Below are positions 1 to 11,842 of a DNA stretch of 64,000 nucleotides, piece by piece; positions within the stretch are counted from its first letter, which is position 1; each line of letters opens with the position of its first letter. A model generated the notes under the pieces. It was not told the DNA's origin, made no database searches, and was given only the letters and a program-made list of their open reading frames with translations. The position numbers were made by a program, and so were the translations under genes. Origin of the DNA: Epichloe hybrida (lineage: Eukaryota; Ascomycota; Sordariomycetes; Hypocreales; Clavicipitaceae); assembly GCA_019022495.1 (NCBI GenBank), contig JAFEKR010000003.1, positions 2,728,001-2,792,000 on the forward strand, read 5' to 3'.

Positions 1-13
1 ATTCAAAAAAGAT

Positions 14-1832
14 ATGATGGATCGTCACCATTTCTGTTTCGGATGCGGAAGAGTCCGGTCGAAAGTCTTTCAACAGAAATACAAAGCCGAGCCTGGAGAA
101 CCTCTGCTGCCAAACTATTGTGGAAGGTGTACTAATGAGGTCCGATCAATAGAGGGCATTAATGAAGCGTCTGTCCTAGGAACGGTAAGTTTCCTCACTA
201 ATTCTGCGGCCAAGTAGTTATCCTGACACGTCTAGGTAATTCGAAAGCCTGAATCAGAAGTAGACCAAGAAGCTAGTAATGCTACCGTCACTTCATCGGC
301 AGCTTCAAAAGGCGGCAGCTCATCTCGGCGTCCGAATAACCAGGCCCCGCAGAAGTCGTTGAAAGCAAAAAATGTTGCTCAGCTTCGTCTTCATAACGCA
401 CCACCGGTCAAGAATATGTCTGCTCCAGTAAGCCCAGCTGAATCATCCCCGTTTTATCCTGGGCGGAGACTAGGATCGGCGCAGCGTCGGGCGCAGAGAG
501 GCTCAACACCACATCCCGGAGAGGAGCATGTTGTGGCATCGGAGAGCCTAGCTGACTTGAATGAGTACCATGTCCCTTATGTGGAAGAAGTTTTCTCAGA
601 CACTGAGTTGAGCGAGCCTGCCATTAATTTGAGAAAGACCGAAGCACCGGATAGTCGAGACGAATCGATGCAGCAGGACGAAACTCATTCAGAAAAGAGT
701 GATCGAGCCGATGCCACCTCAAATGAACAGAAGCTTACGTCCTGTGAGACGCCAGAGCCTGGTGACTATCATGCTTCTAGTTTTGGTACGTCCAACTCCT
801 CTTCAGGAGGACGAACTGTGAAAGCCCGCCCTCAACGTGAGGCTGGAAATGACAGTCTCGAGTTTCGTTCAGAGCAGTCTCTGAATTCAAGTCCTCGTGG
901 CGTGCCCGCCGACGAGAAGGAATATGCAGACTCGACGGGAGCTTTTGGCAAGGGCAATGGACTTGATCGAGCAATATTTGAGATATCGAATGAAAAGATG
1001 AGTCGCCGACCATCGCCATTGGCAGAGTTCGAGTCATCGAACTATCCCAGCTATTTCCACGACGATGACTCTCACCATGTCGTCAGGCAAGATAATACTG
1101 ACGAGCCGGGAAAAAGCCAGTTCCCATCTTCACGAGGAGCATTCGGACGCAAGGAGTCCTGCTTTAGCATATTTGACTATAGCAGCGCGGGCGCGGGCCG
1201 TTCCCAATCAAAAAGCTCTGACGGATCAAGCGGTCATAATGGTTGCGAGGATCAATACTCTTCACATGCTGGCGTGAAGAAATCCGCCAGCTCGAATCAC
1301 GACGGCTCGGGGGACTCGTCGTTTTCTTCGAGTTCAAGCTCAAGCAAGGAAAATTCGAACCGTGATCAACCCTCCGCGGAGAACACATACTCTCGTTCGC
1401 TATTTACCGACTATTCTCGCTCTACGAACAACCCATACTACAAGCCCAGACGGCACCAATACCCTGGTCCCAGTGAGGGTGCATTCCACAGATCATGGGA
1501 ATGGAGCAAGAAGAACCAGGTGCCTGAAACTACAAATGCATATGGAAACGCAAAATTTGATGGTTGGATTCCAGAGCCCATTATCGAGGAACCAGCTTCG
1601 CCTCCGTCGACGCCTGTTCAGCGAACCATGCTACTCGGTAAGTTTGCAGATTCCAACTGCAGTGATAGTTCAAAAAAAATCTCATGGCTTACGATGATCC
1701 ATAGAGTTCAGAGCCCTCGAAAAACTCGAATCAAGTCTGCCGTCAGAACTGAGAGACCGCATCTCAGCCCAAGACAAAATCAACGTCAATGGTCTTGCTT
1801 TCCCTATCTCCCACCCCAATAGTCCAGCGTGA
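14..1832 (+). CDS. Conserved hypothetical protein with N-terminal CxxC zinc-binding motif (5' end possibly incomplete)
   Basis: Three exons are proposed: 14-184, 236-1637 and 1705-1832, with introns 185-235 (GTAAGT...TAG) and 1638-1704 (GTAAGT...TAG). Joined they give about 566 residues. The N-terminus has two Cys pairs, CFGCG at about residues 8-12 and YCGRC at about 36-40, which would form a zinc-binding module. The rest is low-complexity, rich in Ser, Asp, Glu and Asn, with a poly-Ser run near 1320-1345, and is probably disordered. The last exon is helical and charged (FRALEKLESSLPSELRDR). No stop lies in frame between base 2 and the ATG at 14, so an upstream exon may be missing. I do not recognise the family; a Stc1-type zinc domain was considered but the spacing does not fit well. 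It converges on the checkpoint kinase downstream. Confidence 0.72.
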
Positions 1833-2504
1833 AGGCAGACCACAAACAATCACACCGCCTTGCGATGACTAAACAATCATGGCACGAGCGTTTCTCACAT
1901 GAGCACATCACATTGTGTCATTTCTCTTTTTCTGTCGGAAGCTGGTTTGTAAAGCCCATGTATTGCTGTTTTGCTTCTTATGTTGAAACAAAAAGTGGAA
2001 AGAAATGGTTGATGGATCCTGGCTTGGCTTTTGCAGTGATTTTTTTTCGTTCTCACGGTCCAGATAATAACAAAACGATGCTTCGTATTGTATGTAGCCA
2101 GACCTCGCACTGACATCAGCTTGATATAACTTTGCCCAGTAGGGGGTGACGAAGCAGGGCTGAGGGAACCAGAGGCAGTTATTAATAACAAATCAGGCTG
2201 CTGCATGGTTCAAAACATTTGCTTTTTATGTCTTTTTCTTCTTCTCCTTCTTTCATATTGGCCAATTTTATACGTATATATATCACCAAAAAGGAGACCA
2301 GATAGATGGCACTAGGTCTTTGTCTCTCCAAGTAATATCGCCGTTATTCATCACAAACGCTTTGATCAAACACCTACCCCAATCTATGCCAACGCAGCTA
2401 TGTAAGATAATCAACTTATGACTTGTGCTCTTAATGTCACACCAGCATTACCCTTGTCATGTCCAGGTCACTAAGCCCCCAATTTCCAACGCTGTCAATC
2501 AAAT
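1833..2504. other. Convergent 3' intergenic region
   Basis: These 672 bases lie between the stop codons of two genes that run towards each other. The stretch is T-rich with TTTTTTT runs and TATATATA near 2270-2285, as expected for 3' untranslated and polyadenylation sequence. The short open frames here have no coding character. Confidence 0.6.
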
Positions 2505-5500
2505 TCAGCGACCCAGGTACGGGATTGCCTTGTCTGGGCTGAGTCGCGACATATTCGATGGTACATGCATCCTACTTTTGTGGGCAGTGGCTGGAGCGCT
2601 TGCTGGTGAGCCTCTTTGTGGGGAGGCTGTTGCTTGTCTTGCCGCTAGAAATGCGACAGCTTCTTGTCTCTTCTGCTCAAAAACACGACTGCGTTCTCTC
2701 TCCCCTTCTACTTGGCGTTTCCGCTCAGCAAACTCGGCCTTGGCTTCACTTGACTTGCGCTGCTTTTCGGCCGCTTCCCTCATGCGTCTCTCCGTCTTTT
2801 GACATGCTTGGTCGAGCTTGACGGCTGTTTGGGGCGTCGCGAGTTCAAGGTGTGGGTTATCTGCCGAACGTCTTTTGGATGATCCTCCCCAGAGACAGCG
2901 GAAAGCAAGTGTCGTCTGGTTCCCGAGGTCTTGTCCACCCCATATTGTCAGGCAATCACCATCGTAAATCTTGGCCCAGTACTGGGATGGGCCGTTTGGA
3001 TTCTTGGGGTCGGATGAAGCAAGGGTGTAGCCGTTGATTTTGATGCCCAGCGTTGCTTTGCTAGATATCCAAAAATGATACGACGAGGCTTCTTCCCCTG
3101 CGCCTTCCTTGCACCACGGCTGATCTCCTTTGACGATATTCTTGGATGGGTCGTATCCGTCTTTCCACAACAAAAGTTTGAAGGCATACTTGGGTACTCG
3201 CGGCTCCAGCCTTTCTTTGAATACCTCTGTATTTTCTGGACCACGTCCAAAGGATGATAGAGCGTCAGTGACGGGAAATGAAATATTTTGAATGCACGAC
3301 GATGCATCGGTATCTATCAATGCAATTGCCCGATTGGCCGATATGCCTCCCTGAACCGGCACAACAATTTTAGTGTCTGGGGGGCAAGTGTCGGGGAGAT
3401 AGTCAGACTCGATGGGTGCCGCGGTGGACGGAATGTCCATCATGGCATCATCCACCATTCTGCTGTCTTCGCGTCTCAATCCGGGACCGGATGGAGCTGC
3501 CCAGGGGCTGTTTTTATCATCAGGCCTGGGGCCGGGTGCAAAGTACTTCATGGCCAGACCCCATAGTGGTGTTTTACCAGGCCAGAATTCCTCCCCGCCA
3601 TCTTTCGCAGCTTGTTTGAAAGCATCGTGTTGAAGCTGCGTCATCTCGGGGTACTGTAAATGCCATGTCTTCTTGTCTTGCTCCCAAAACTCCATTTTAC
3701 TGACTGGGTGGTCAATCAGCCGCCCTGATCCTAGTCTTGATACCCGAGGCATTCGAGCCAAAAGCTTGTACTCTGCCAATGTATCATCCGAGATGTCTTC
3801 GACGATTCCTTCCGACTTTAGTCTCTTGATAATGGGCTTCCCGGGTGGTGTGTTATCGTCAAATCCTTCACTAGTGTCGCTGGAGGAAGGTTTCCGTTTG
3901 CTCGAGTTGGGGTCCACCCAGTAAGATGGGTTTTGAGACGCCGACAGGTCTTGGGCAGCTGGACCACTACCACCCAAACTCTGCGAAGCCACATTTTCAA
4001 CCAAACTTTGAAGCTGGTCTGCTGATTGATTCGGGTATATGGACGTGGTGTTATGTCGGTAGGCGCGTCGATTGTTGCCTTTGATGGTGTCCGAGTCTGC
4101 GGAGTCATACGCCTCATCTTCATGAGATTCCAAGATCTCAGTTGCACCCATACTGTGGTCGGAGAGCAAATTGAGGAGGTCGGAGGGAATAACGCCGGAG
4201 CTGCCTATGGCTGATACACCAACTTCACCAAACAGGCGCTGTTGTTGGTTGTCCTGGGCCATTGGCCCCCCATTTTCCTTGTCCGAAATATCACTCATCG
4301 AATCGCTCACCATCTCGTCGGCATAGTTTGGTTGTTGGAGCTGCGAAGGAAACTCCTCATCGTCGGTGATCTCGTCGTATGACTGAGATGCTTGCACCGT
4401 GGAACCAAGGCCGCCAAGCCAGGGATGACTCTCCAACTCTGGTATTGTTGCGCGGTACTCGGGGCGCCTCTCCAACATGCGGCGAATAACGTCGATTCCC
4501 GCTTCGTCGACTCCGTGCCGTTGTAGAGGCGTTGTGTCCAAGTTCGTGGTCATGATCTTATGCAATAACTCGGAGTAACTGATACCTGATTTGACGGGGT
4601 ATGGCGGCGAGCCTGTGAGTGAGTAAAACAAGACGCCCCCCAATGACCATATGTCTACAGCGTGGTTGTATCTTTGACCAGGCATACGACGCATCTTTTT
4701 GCCACGAATTCTATTGCCATAATCGTCATATTCTGCGTATTCGGTGTATACCTCGGGGGCACAGTATAGCAAAGTGCCACAAAATGTGCGTAAAAATGTA
4801 TCTGCACTGTCGACCATCTTCGAGAGTCCAAAGTCTGTCAACTTCACCACCAACGGATCCAAAGATTGTATCAGGATATTGTCAGGTTTCACATCGCGGT
4901 GCGTAATGTTGTTTGCGTGCAAGTAGCCCAAGGCACTGAGCAACTGAGTAGACATTGTCTGCGTCATATCCACAGTGAAGGTCACATCTTCGGAGATTGT
5001 TTTGCCCAGATCGCCACAGGGGATGAACTCCATGATGATGATGAGAAACCGATCCTCCCAGTCGAAATTCTCAATGTAGCGCACGATGTTGGGCTGGCGA
5101 ACATTTGTCAGCAATCATGTTCAGTGTCAAGTTTGTGAGAATGTGAGCTTCTTCTTACGTGTTGTACTCGTTGCATGATTTTCATTTCATTTTCTACTTT
5201 CTGGTCAAGAACTCCATTTTTTATGAAGCGTCGTTTCTCAATTTCCTTTGCGGCATATGGGAGCCCATCGTATTTCGACGTGACTTTGTAGACCACGGCA
5301 AATGCACCCCTGCCAATCATGCTGATGCGATTGTATTTCCCTGAACCTTTCCATTCAGTGCCCATTCCGCTTCGTAGCTCCTTGCGCTTCGAGGGTACAG
5401 GATGTGGTGATGGACTCGCTTCAAAGTCCACCTTCTTGGGCAATGGCCCGCCTGGAACTTTGAATATGTCGACAGTCCCCGTGTTTGTATGAGGCTGGGG

Positions 5501-6301
5501 TGTTTCGCCTCTAGACGGTTGCAAACCATGTTGAATAAAGTATTCTCCCACTTTAGCGAGATAGGCACGATCATAGTCTTCGTCACGGCGAGGAACTCGA
5601 ACACGGAATGTCAAGTCACGCAATTCATCATGCAGAAGAATCTTGATCAAGTTCCCCGAGCTCAACACCCACTTGTTGGTCGATTGTGCCTTCTTATCTT
5701 TAGGGTGGCAAGTGAGAAGCTGTCGATCGACGAATGTGCCATTGGTGGACTGATCTTCGATCATGACGCTGCCATACTCGTTTACATGGATTCGAAAGTG
5801 AATGTTGCTCACTCGTCGCAGAGGATCGTTCAGGAATACGACATCGCATCTCGCACTATTCCTGCCAAAGGCGAAACCGGTAGAGGGATTTTTAACTTGA
5901 GACGAAAGTCTCAAGATGATGGCGTGGTTCCCATGGCTTACAGGATGCGACTCGAATCGACTCGCATGATCCTCCAAATCATAGTCTGGTTCAACCACAT
6001 CTGCTTCATCCTTACCAATAATATGAGGTGAATCTTCTTGAGCTAGCCGTTGGACCTCCTGGCGGGCTGAGTCCGAGTGCGGATATAAAACGCAGATGAT
6101 GTCAGATATATCTTCGTCGGAGAAGCCAGAGTTCTGTTTGCCTACTCGTCGTGGATCAAGGACATTTTGGGTCGCTGGAAGCCAGGAAGAAGGACGGAGG
6201 AAGGAAAAGTTAGCCCAGCAAGCCTTGTAGTCTGGGGAACAAGACCCAGACATGCGCGTGTAGTGAATGTTCATACCTTGAGTAGGCTCACCGCCGTCCA
6301 T
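2505..6301 (-). CDS. Rad53/Chk2-type DNA-damage checkpoint kinase (FHA-kinase with a C-terminal FHA-like region)
   Basis: Minus-strand exons are 6277-6301, 5159-6174 and 2505-5093, with introns 6175-6276 and 5094-5158. The joined protein has about 1209 residues. An FHA phosphothreonine-binding domain lies at about residues 92-200 (FGR, SNIHF, STNGTFV motifs). The Ser/Thr kinase domain starts near residue 288 with a Gly-rich loop (IGRGAFAVV), the VAIK-type Lys in YAAKEIEK, catalytic HRDVKPDN, and DFG. Removing the second intron restores the canonical kinase sequence HPNIVRY, which supports the splice site. After a long Ser/Asp-rich linker comes a second, degenerate FHA-like beta region (around plus-strand 2870-3230) and a charged C-terminal coiled coil. 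This FHA-kinase-FHA order resembles yeast Rad53; filamentous ascomycetes carry two such Chk2-class kinases (PRD-4 and MUS-59 in Neurospora). Role by family: nuclear response to replication stress and DNA breaks. Its 5' flank ends at the A+T-rich block. Confidence 0.88.
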
Positions 6302-6936
6302 TGGAAGACACCCGACCCGAGGGAAGCTCTAAAGAAAGGGGGGGGGGAGAACGTATAGATATGTCGTCGAGCGAGGGATCCGGGCAGTTGTATTTGTGCG
6401 GCAACCGGTACTCGCAGGTCAAAGCGAGCTGAGGCACAGGTGTGTCAATATTCAAAACATAAAAAAGTGCCGCCTTATCACCAAGCATGTGTCGCCCGGG
6501 AGTGAGAAGGCCGTACAACTCGTCGTGGGCCTCGTCGTGGGCCTCGTCACGGGCGCGGGGATGGCGACGGCAGTGGCAGTGGCAGTGGCACTGGCACTGG
6601 CAACGAGACGGAAGGTGGGATCGATCGCTCGACAAAGGAAACGAGTCAATGTTATGTGCTCTCGATCTCGAGGTCGGGAAAGAACACGGAAGACAGCAGT
6701 GGCATGACCATGCGCAATTGTGCCTCAACGACGGAAGGCAGCTGCAGAATCGACGAATAGACAGGCAAAAAAGAAAAACAGGAAGTCATCAATGCAAGAT
6801 GCATTGGCAGCTGTCCAACGAACGAGGCGGGCAGGGATGAGCTGTGCGCGTGGACAAGTCAAGTTGGAGGAGATTCATTCACTGGACAGTGCAAGCCGGT
6901 CTGGGTTTGGGTTTGTCTCCCCTCCGGGGTTACAGC
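6302..6936. promoter_or_regulatory. Upstream region of the checkpoint kinase gene
   Basis: These 635 bases separate the kinase start codon from the edge of the A+T-rich block. They contain a poly-G run near 6340-6349 and a (GTGGCA)-like run near 6570-6600 that creates spurious open frames on both strands. No convincing gene is seen. The kinase promoter is presumably here, so the whole upstream control region is at most about 640 bases before the repeat block starts. Confidence 0.5.
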
Positions 6937-6983
6937 AAATCTCGGCTCTAACAAAGTTAATCTCGTATCTAGGGTAGAGCCTT
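6937..6983 (+). repeat. Left 47-base terminal inverted repeat of the A+T-rich block
   Basis: The 47 bases 6937-6983 (starting AAATCTCGGCTCTAAC, ending GGTAGAGCCTT) are the exact reverse complement of 24525-24571. The repeat sits on the sharp composition boundary between genic DNA on the left and A+T-rich DNA on the right. Six more bases outside it (TACAGC on the left, CATAGT in matching orientation on the right) agree apart from transitions, so the original repeat may have been longer. Confidence 0.93.
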
Positions 6984-7017
6984 GTGACTAGTAGAATAGC
7001 ATATGCTAGGCATATGC

Positions 7018-7355
7018 CTAGCATATACTATTATAAAGTATAAATTCTTTACTAAGTGATTTTTATTTAGTATATATATTATATATATAATTATTAAGTG
7101 TAATTTAATTACTAAGTAATTTATATTTTATATATACTATTATAAAGTGTAAATTATTAGTCCTTATCTAAGTGATTTTTTTTTCTATATATATAATATA
7201 TATACTATTATAAAGTATAATTATTAGCTAAGTAATTTTATATATATATATATATAGTATATACTATTACTATTATAAAGTATAATTAATAGTTAAGTGA
7301 TTTTTTTTTATATATACTATATATATACTATTATAAAGTGTAATTATTAGCTAAT
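7018..7355. repeat. A+T-rich imperfect tandem repeat next to the left inverted repeat
   Basis: A motif of the form TATACTATTATAAAGT(A/G)TAA followed by TAGCTAAGTGATTTTT recurs about five or six times at roughly 60-70-base spacing. Copies differ by small indels in the TATATA runs. No coding potential is seen. From 7356 to 8882 the block is unstructured A+T-rich sequence in which I can recognise nothing further. Confidence 0.55.
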
Positions 7356-8887
7356 TAACTCTTTTTAAGTAAGTTAGGTTATATGCTCTTACTTTATATA
7401 TATAATATACTTACTATTATAAGCTCTTTCTCTCTTTTCTTCCCTATTTATTATTATTACTCTTACCTTAGTATTTAACCCTATAATTCTCTTAGTTTAT
7501 ATATAGTTATTATATTTATTTAATATCTTAATTTACTAACTACTTTTTATAGCTTTAATAAAGAAAAAATCCTTTAATTTTAGTATAAAGTAATATCTAG
7601 CTCTTTTATAATATATAGTATATACTAATTATATTATAGAAAACTATAATACCTTATAACTTTAAAGCACCTAAAGGAAAAGGTAATAGATATATATATT
7701 ATATTTAATTATCCTATACTAATTATATATAGGGCTTTTATTAATTATTAAACTTAGAAATACTAAAACTAATAGTTAAGATATATATTAAAATAAGGTT
7801 ATAGGTTATATTTATAGTATATACTTTATATATATTATATAAATATAATAACTAATAAAGAGTAAGTAAATAAGTAAATTATATTAAAAATCTCTTAAAA
7901 GGTAAGTTATTATATATAGGATATATATAATATATTTACTAATATAGTGTAGTTTCTATAGTAAAGTATATACTTACTAGTTATAAGTAAAATATTTTAG
8001 CTATATATATAGTAATACTAATATTTTATTAATAGCTAGCTTTAATCTTTTAAAATTTAGCGCTACTATATATATTCCCTTTTATTATATATATATATAT
8101 TATATTAATAATATATAAGTATAGTATTAAGAAAATAAATAGTTACTTATATAGTTATACTATTTCTAAGAGTAATTCTAGTTAAGTATATTATATATTA
8201 TAAGTATATATTAGATATATTCTTACTCTTTTAAATATAATAATACCTTAAGGAAAAATATAGTATTAAGGGTATATATATTTCTAATATATATAGCTAT
8301 TATAAAATATATACTAATAGTTTATAGTTTATATAAATTCCTATTCTTAGGTTAATAAGAATAAAATTTTTACTAGACACTAGTATATATATATAGGTTA
8401 TATATATAGCTAGTGCTAATATAATACTAGTAGTCTAATCTATATAATTCTTTATAAGGAATAGTAAGAAATACTATTTATTATAAAGCCCTTTAGGTAA
8501 GTATATATTAAGTCTATATAATAGTATATATACTAAACTAAGATTTAGTATATTAGGTTCTTATAACCTTATATATATTTTTATAGAATTCTTTAACTAA
8601 AAGGTATATATTATATACTATTTATAAGATATATCTAGTATATATACTAACTTATATTATAGTATAAAGAATAAGAATTTTACTATATACTAAAGGTAAT
8701 AGTTTTATTACTCTATATATATTATAACTTTTTCTATATATTTTAAAAGTATTAACTTTATATAGGTAAAATACTTTAATATTAAAGATAAGGAAATAAG
8801 TATTAAACCACCTAGTGGTAATAAGCATAAGGTATATCTTACTAATACTATATATATACTAACTATATACTTATATCTTTTAGCACA

Positions 8888-9064
8888 TGTAAGAGACCTA
8901 GAAGGTGTGCTAGGAATCCCAATAGACCAAAAGATCCGCCAATGCTAGCCGTTGCTAACATTGCACCTTACAATTACTTAAGACCTGTCGCTGTTGCTTG
9001 CGCATAACACCCTGTGGGCTACCCTTAGGCCTCGCGCCCCACAACCTACGCACAGCGCCTTACA
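8888..9064. repeat. Left LTR of the TRIM
   Basis: 177 bases, TG...CA ends with the inverted terminal hexamers TGTAAG/CTTACA; nearly identical to 9324-9500. Confidence 0.88.
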
Positions 9065-9323
9065 ACTATCCTTACCCTTCCTAGGGCTCGTCCCGAGCTA
9101 GCGCGCCGCCACTGTCTAGTCAGGGATTAGGCCCGGATTCCGTGGCCTCGGATAATCAGTAATTACGAACCCCCAAGGCCCACTAGGGCGGACACAACGG
9201 CCCTGTCCCCTAGCTACCCTGTGAGCCTGACGTAAGCTGCCTAGCCTAGTTTAATCCCAGACCCCCGCGGGATTCGAACCTAGGACCTAGCGCAGCTAGA
9301 AGACTCGTAACAGCTAGCATAAT

Positions 9324-9500
9324 TATAAGAGACCTAGAAGGTGTGCTAGGAATCCCAATAGACTAAAAGATCCGCCAATGCTAGCCGTTGCTAACATTGC
9401 ACCTTACAATTACTTAAGACCTGTCGCTGTTGCTTGCGCATAACACCCTGTGGGCTGCCCTTAGGCCTCGCGCCCCACAACCTACGCACAGCGCCTTACA
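9324..9500. repeat. Right LTR of the TRIM
   Basis: 177 bases, same length as the left LTR, with three transition differences including TG to TA at its first dinucleotide. It is followed directly by the GCACA target duplication. Confidence 0.88.
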
Positions 9501-9709
9501 GCACACTCTAAGCCCTAATATTATAAGGGAAGTCCCTAGTAAGTTTATATATTAGGCCTATAGCTAATATATATTACTAATATAATTCTAAGAACCTAAT
9601 CTAATACTAATAGATATAAGTCCTAAGCGTAAGTAATATTAATATACTTAATATATATAAGGCTAATAATAGCGTAGTTTCTTACTAAGAGAAAGTTACC
9701 CTTACTAAG

Positions 9710-11317
9710 CAGAGCTTTACATGTAGTGTAGTAAATGTAGTATTTTGACTTTCCTTGTAGTATGTAGTGTAGTGAATTGTAGTGTAGTGTAGTATGTAGT
9801 GTAGTGTAGTAAATACTACACTACACTACAAATACTACATGTAATATAGTAATAAAAAACAAAGTGAGGTATTATATAGTTTTATAATATTCCTTAGATT
9901 TTTCTTAATTAATTTAATATTAGCTGTTTTTTTTATTATAATTTAGTTATTTAGTTATAAATTCTTAAAGTTTAATATTATTAAGATTATTAAGCTAATT
10001 ATAGGTATATAGAAGCTAAATAAGGTATATTTTAGTTTATAATTATAACCTATTTTTTTCCCTTAATTATAGAGCTTACTTTATCTTAATATCTTTTTCT
10101 TTAGATTTACTATTTATTTTAGTATGCTTTTTTTACTTAAAATATAGGAATTACCCTAAAGAAATTATTTTTTATTATATATAAATAAGACTAAAACTCT
10201 AATAATATTATATATATATATATAACTATCTTATTAATAAGAGAATATTAAAATTTAACTAATAAAGAAGTTCCTAGTAATATAGCTATTTTATTAGAGT
10301 TATAAATAATTATATTAACTTTAAGGGTTTTTTTAGTAAAAGGAATAGTAAAAGTACTAAGTAAAGTTACTTAAAAAGAACTTAAATATTTAATTATAGA
10401 TTTAATAAATATATATAATGAATTTTCCTTAGTATTAAAGTTATTTAAAAATAAGCTTTAAAAGTAAGTTAAATAATATAGATTATCTTTAGTTTTCTTA
10501 CTTAGTAATATAGTTTTTTCTAAAAATAGGTCTAAAAGTGAGTCTAAAAGTGGGTCCTTATAACTATTAGTAACTTCTTTATAGCTTTCTTACTTAAATA
10601 TATAATTTTTACTTTAAAAGAGAAATTTATTTAAAAGTGGGTCCAAAAGTGGGTCCTTATACCTATAGGTAACTTCTTTATAGCTTTCTTACTTAAATAC
10701 ATGATTTTTACTTTAAAAGAGAAATTTATTTAAAAGTGGGTCCAAAAGTGGGTCCTTATACTTATAAGTAACTTCTTTATAGCTTTCTTACTTAAATACA
10801 TGATTTTTACTTAAGAAGAGAAATTTATATAAAAGTGGGTCTAAAAGTGGGTCCTTATACCTATAGGTAACTTCTTTATAGCTTTCTTGCTTAAATATAA
10901 GATTTTTACTTAAATAAAGGAATTTTTATAAAAGTAAGTTTATAAATAGGTCTTTATAACTATAAGTAACTTCTCTATAGCTTTCTTACTTAAATATATA
11001 ATTTTTACTTAAAAGAGAGAGATTTTTATAAAAGTAAGTTTATAAGTAAGTTATTATAACTATAACTTACTTCTTTATAGCTTTCTTACTTATATATATA
11101 ATTTTTACTTAAAGGAAATACTTATTAATACTAATAGCTAATAAATTTATAAGCTATTATAAGCTATTATAAGCTATTATAAGCTATTATAAGCTATTAT
11201 AAGCTATTATAAGCTATTTACTATAAATACTACAAAATACTACATGTAGTGTAGTGTAGTAAAAAAATTTCCTTATAGTGTAGTATGTAGTGTAGTGTAG
11301 TGTAGTGCAAAGCTCTG
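9710..11317. mobile_element. hAT-like element A, 1608 bases, target duplication TTACTAAG
   Basis: The element starts CAGAGCTTT and ends AAAGCTCTG, a short terminal inverted repeat with the 5'-CAG typical of hAT transposons. It is flanked by a perfect 8-base duplication, TTACTAAG at 9702-9709 and 11318-11325, the hAT duplication length. Both ends carry subterminal arrays of GTAGTGTAGT and its complement (about 9721-9835 and 11222-11310), like the repeated transposase-binding sites of hAT ends. The interior is A+T-rich, holds a 99-base tandem repeat and a short run of a TAAGCTATTA decamer (about 11148-11216), and has no readable transposase. It is therefore non-autonomous or destroyed by RIP. 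Confidence 0.82.
10534..11120. repeat. 99-base tandem repeat inside hAT-like element A
   Basis: About six units starting near 10534, 10633, 10732, 10831, 10930 and 11030, a period of 99-100 bases. Each unit starts with AAAAGTGGGTCC or a decayed form, followed by TAACTTCTTTATAGC and a T-rich part. The middle copies are most alike and the outer copies more A+T-rich, as expected of a decaying array. Confidence 0.8.
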
Positions 11318-11842
11318 TTACTAAGTAAAAGAATACTAAGAAAAGAAAGGCTATATAAGAGGTTACTAAGGCCTAAAAAGCTACTACTATTACTACTACC
11401 TTTACTACTACTAACCTTAATAATTAAATACCTCTTACTTTATATATACTTTATATATAAGATTTTACTCTTTTTATTTCTATATAGTATAGTTTTAAAG
11501 AAAGCATATACCTTATATATATTTATATATACCTAGTATATAAGGAATTACTTTTATTAGTTTTATATTATATATTTTTAAAGAGAAAAGATATATATAT
11601 AGTATATATTCCTATGCCTAAGAAAGGCTATATTAGTTAGTTTTTAATAGAAATAAACTTAAGTTTAGTATATTTATATATATTATATATGTGCGTATAT
11701 TATGTTATTATATATAGTATAAGCAAAATATTGCAATATATAGAAGCGTAAATAATACTAAACGTCTGTATATGCGTAGCATATGCGCGGCATATAGTGT
11801 GCACGCTTAAAGTTAGTTTAGTGTATTCTATTTAGTTATAAG

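Larger units (their letters stand above)
8888..9500. mobile_element. TRIM: miniature LTR retrotransposon, 613 bases, target duplication GCACA
   Basis: Two direct repeats of 177 bases, 8888-9064 and 9324-9500, differ at three visible positions, all transitions. Each follows the LTR rule: the left copy begins TGTAAG and both end CTTACA. The right copy begins TATAAG, a G-to-A change. The pair is flanked by a perfect 5-base duplication, GCACA at 8883-8887 and again at 9501-9505. The internal part (9065-9323) is only 259 bases and has no open frame, so the element must depend on proteins supplied in trans. It is markedly G+C-richer than its surroundings, so it was inserted after most of the mutation, or escaped RIP by being short. 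Confidence 0.88.

Noticed and set aside
9230..9331. Possible tRNA gene on the minus strand
   Set aside because: Only the B-box matches; T-stem and acceptor pairing fail, and the 5' half would fall inside the LTR.
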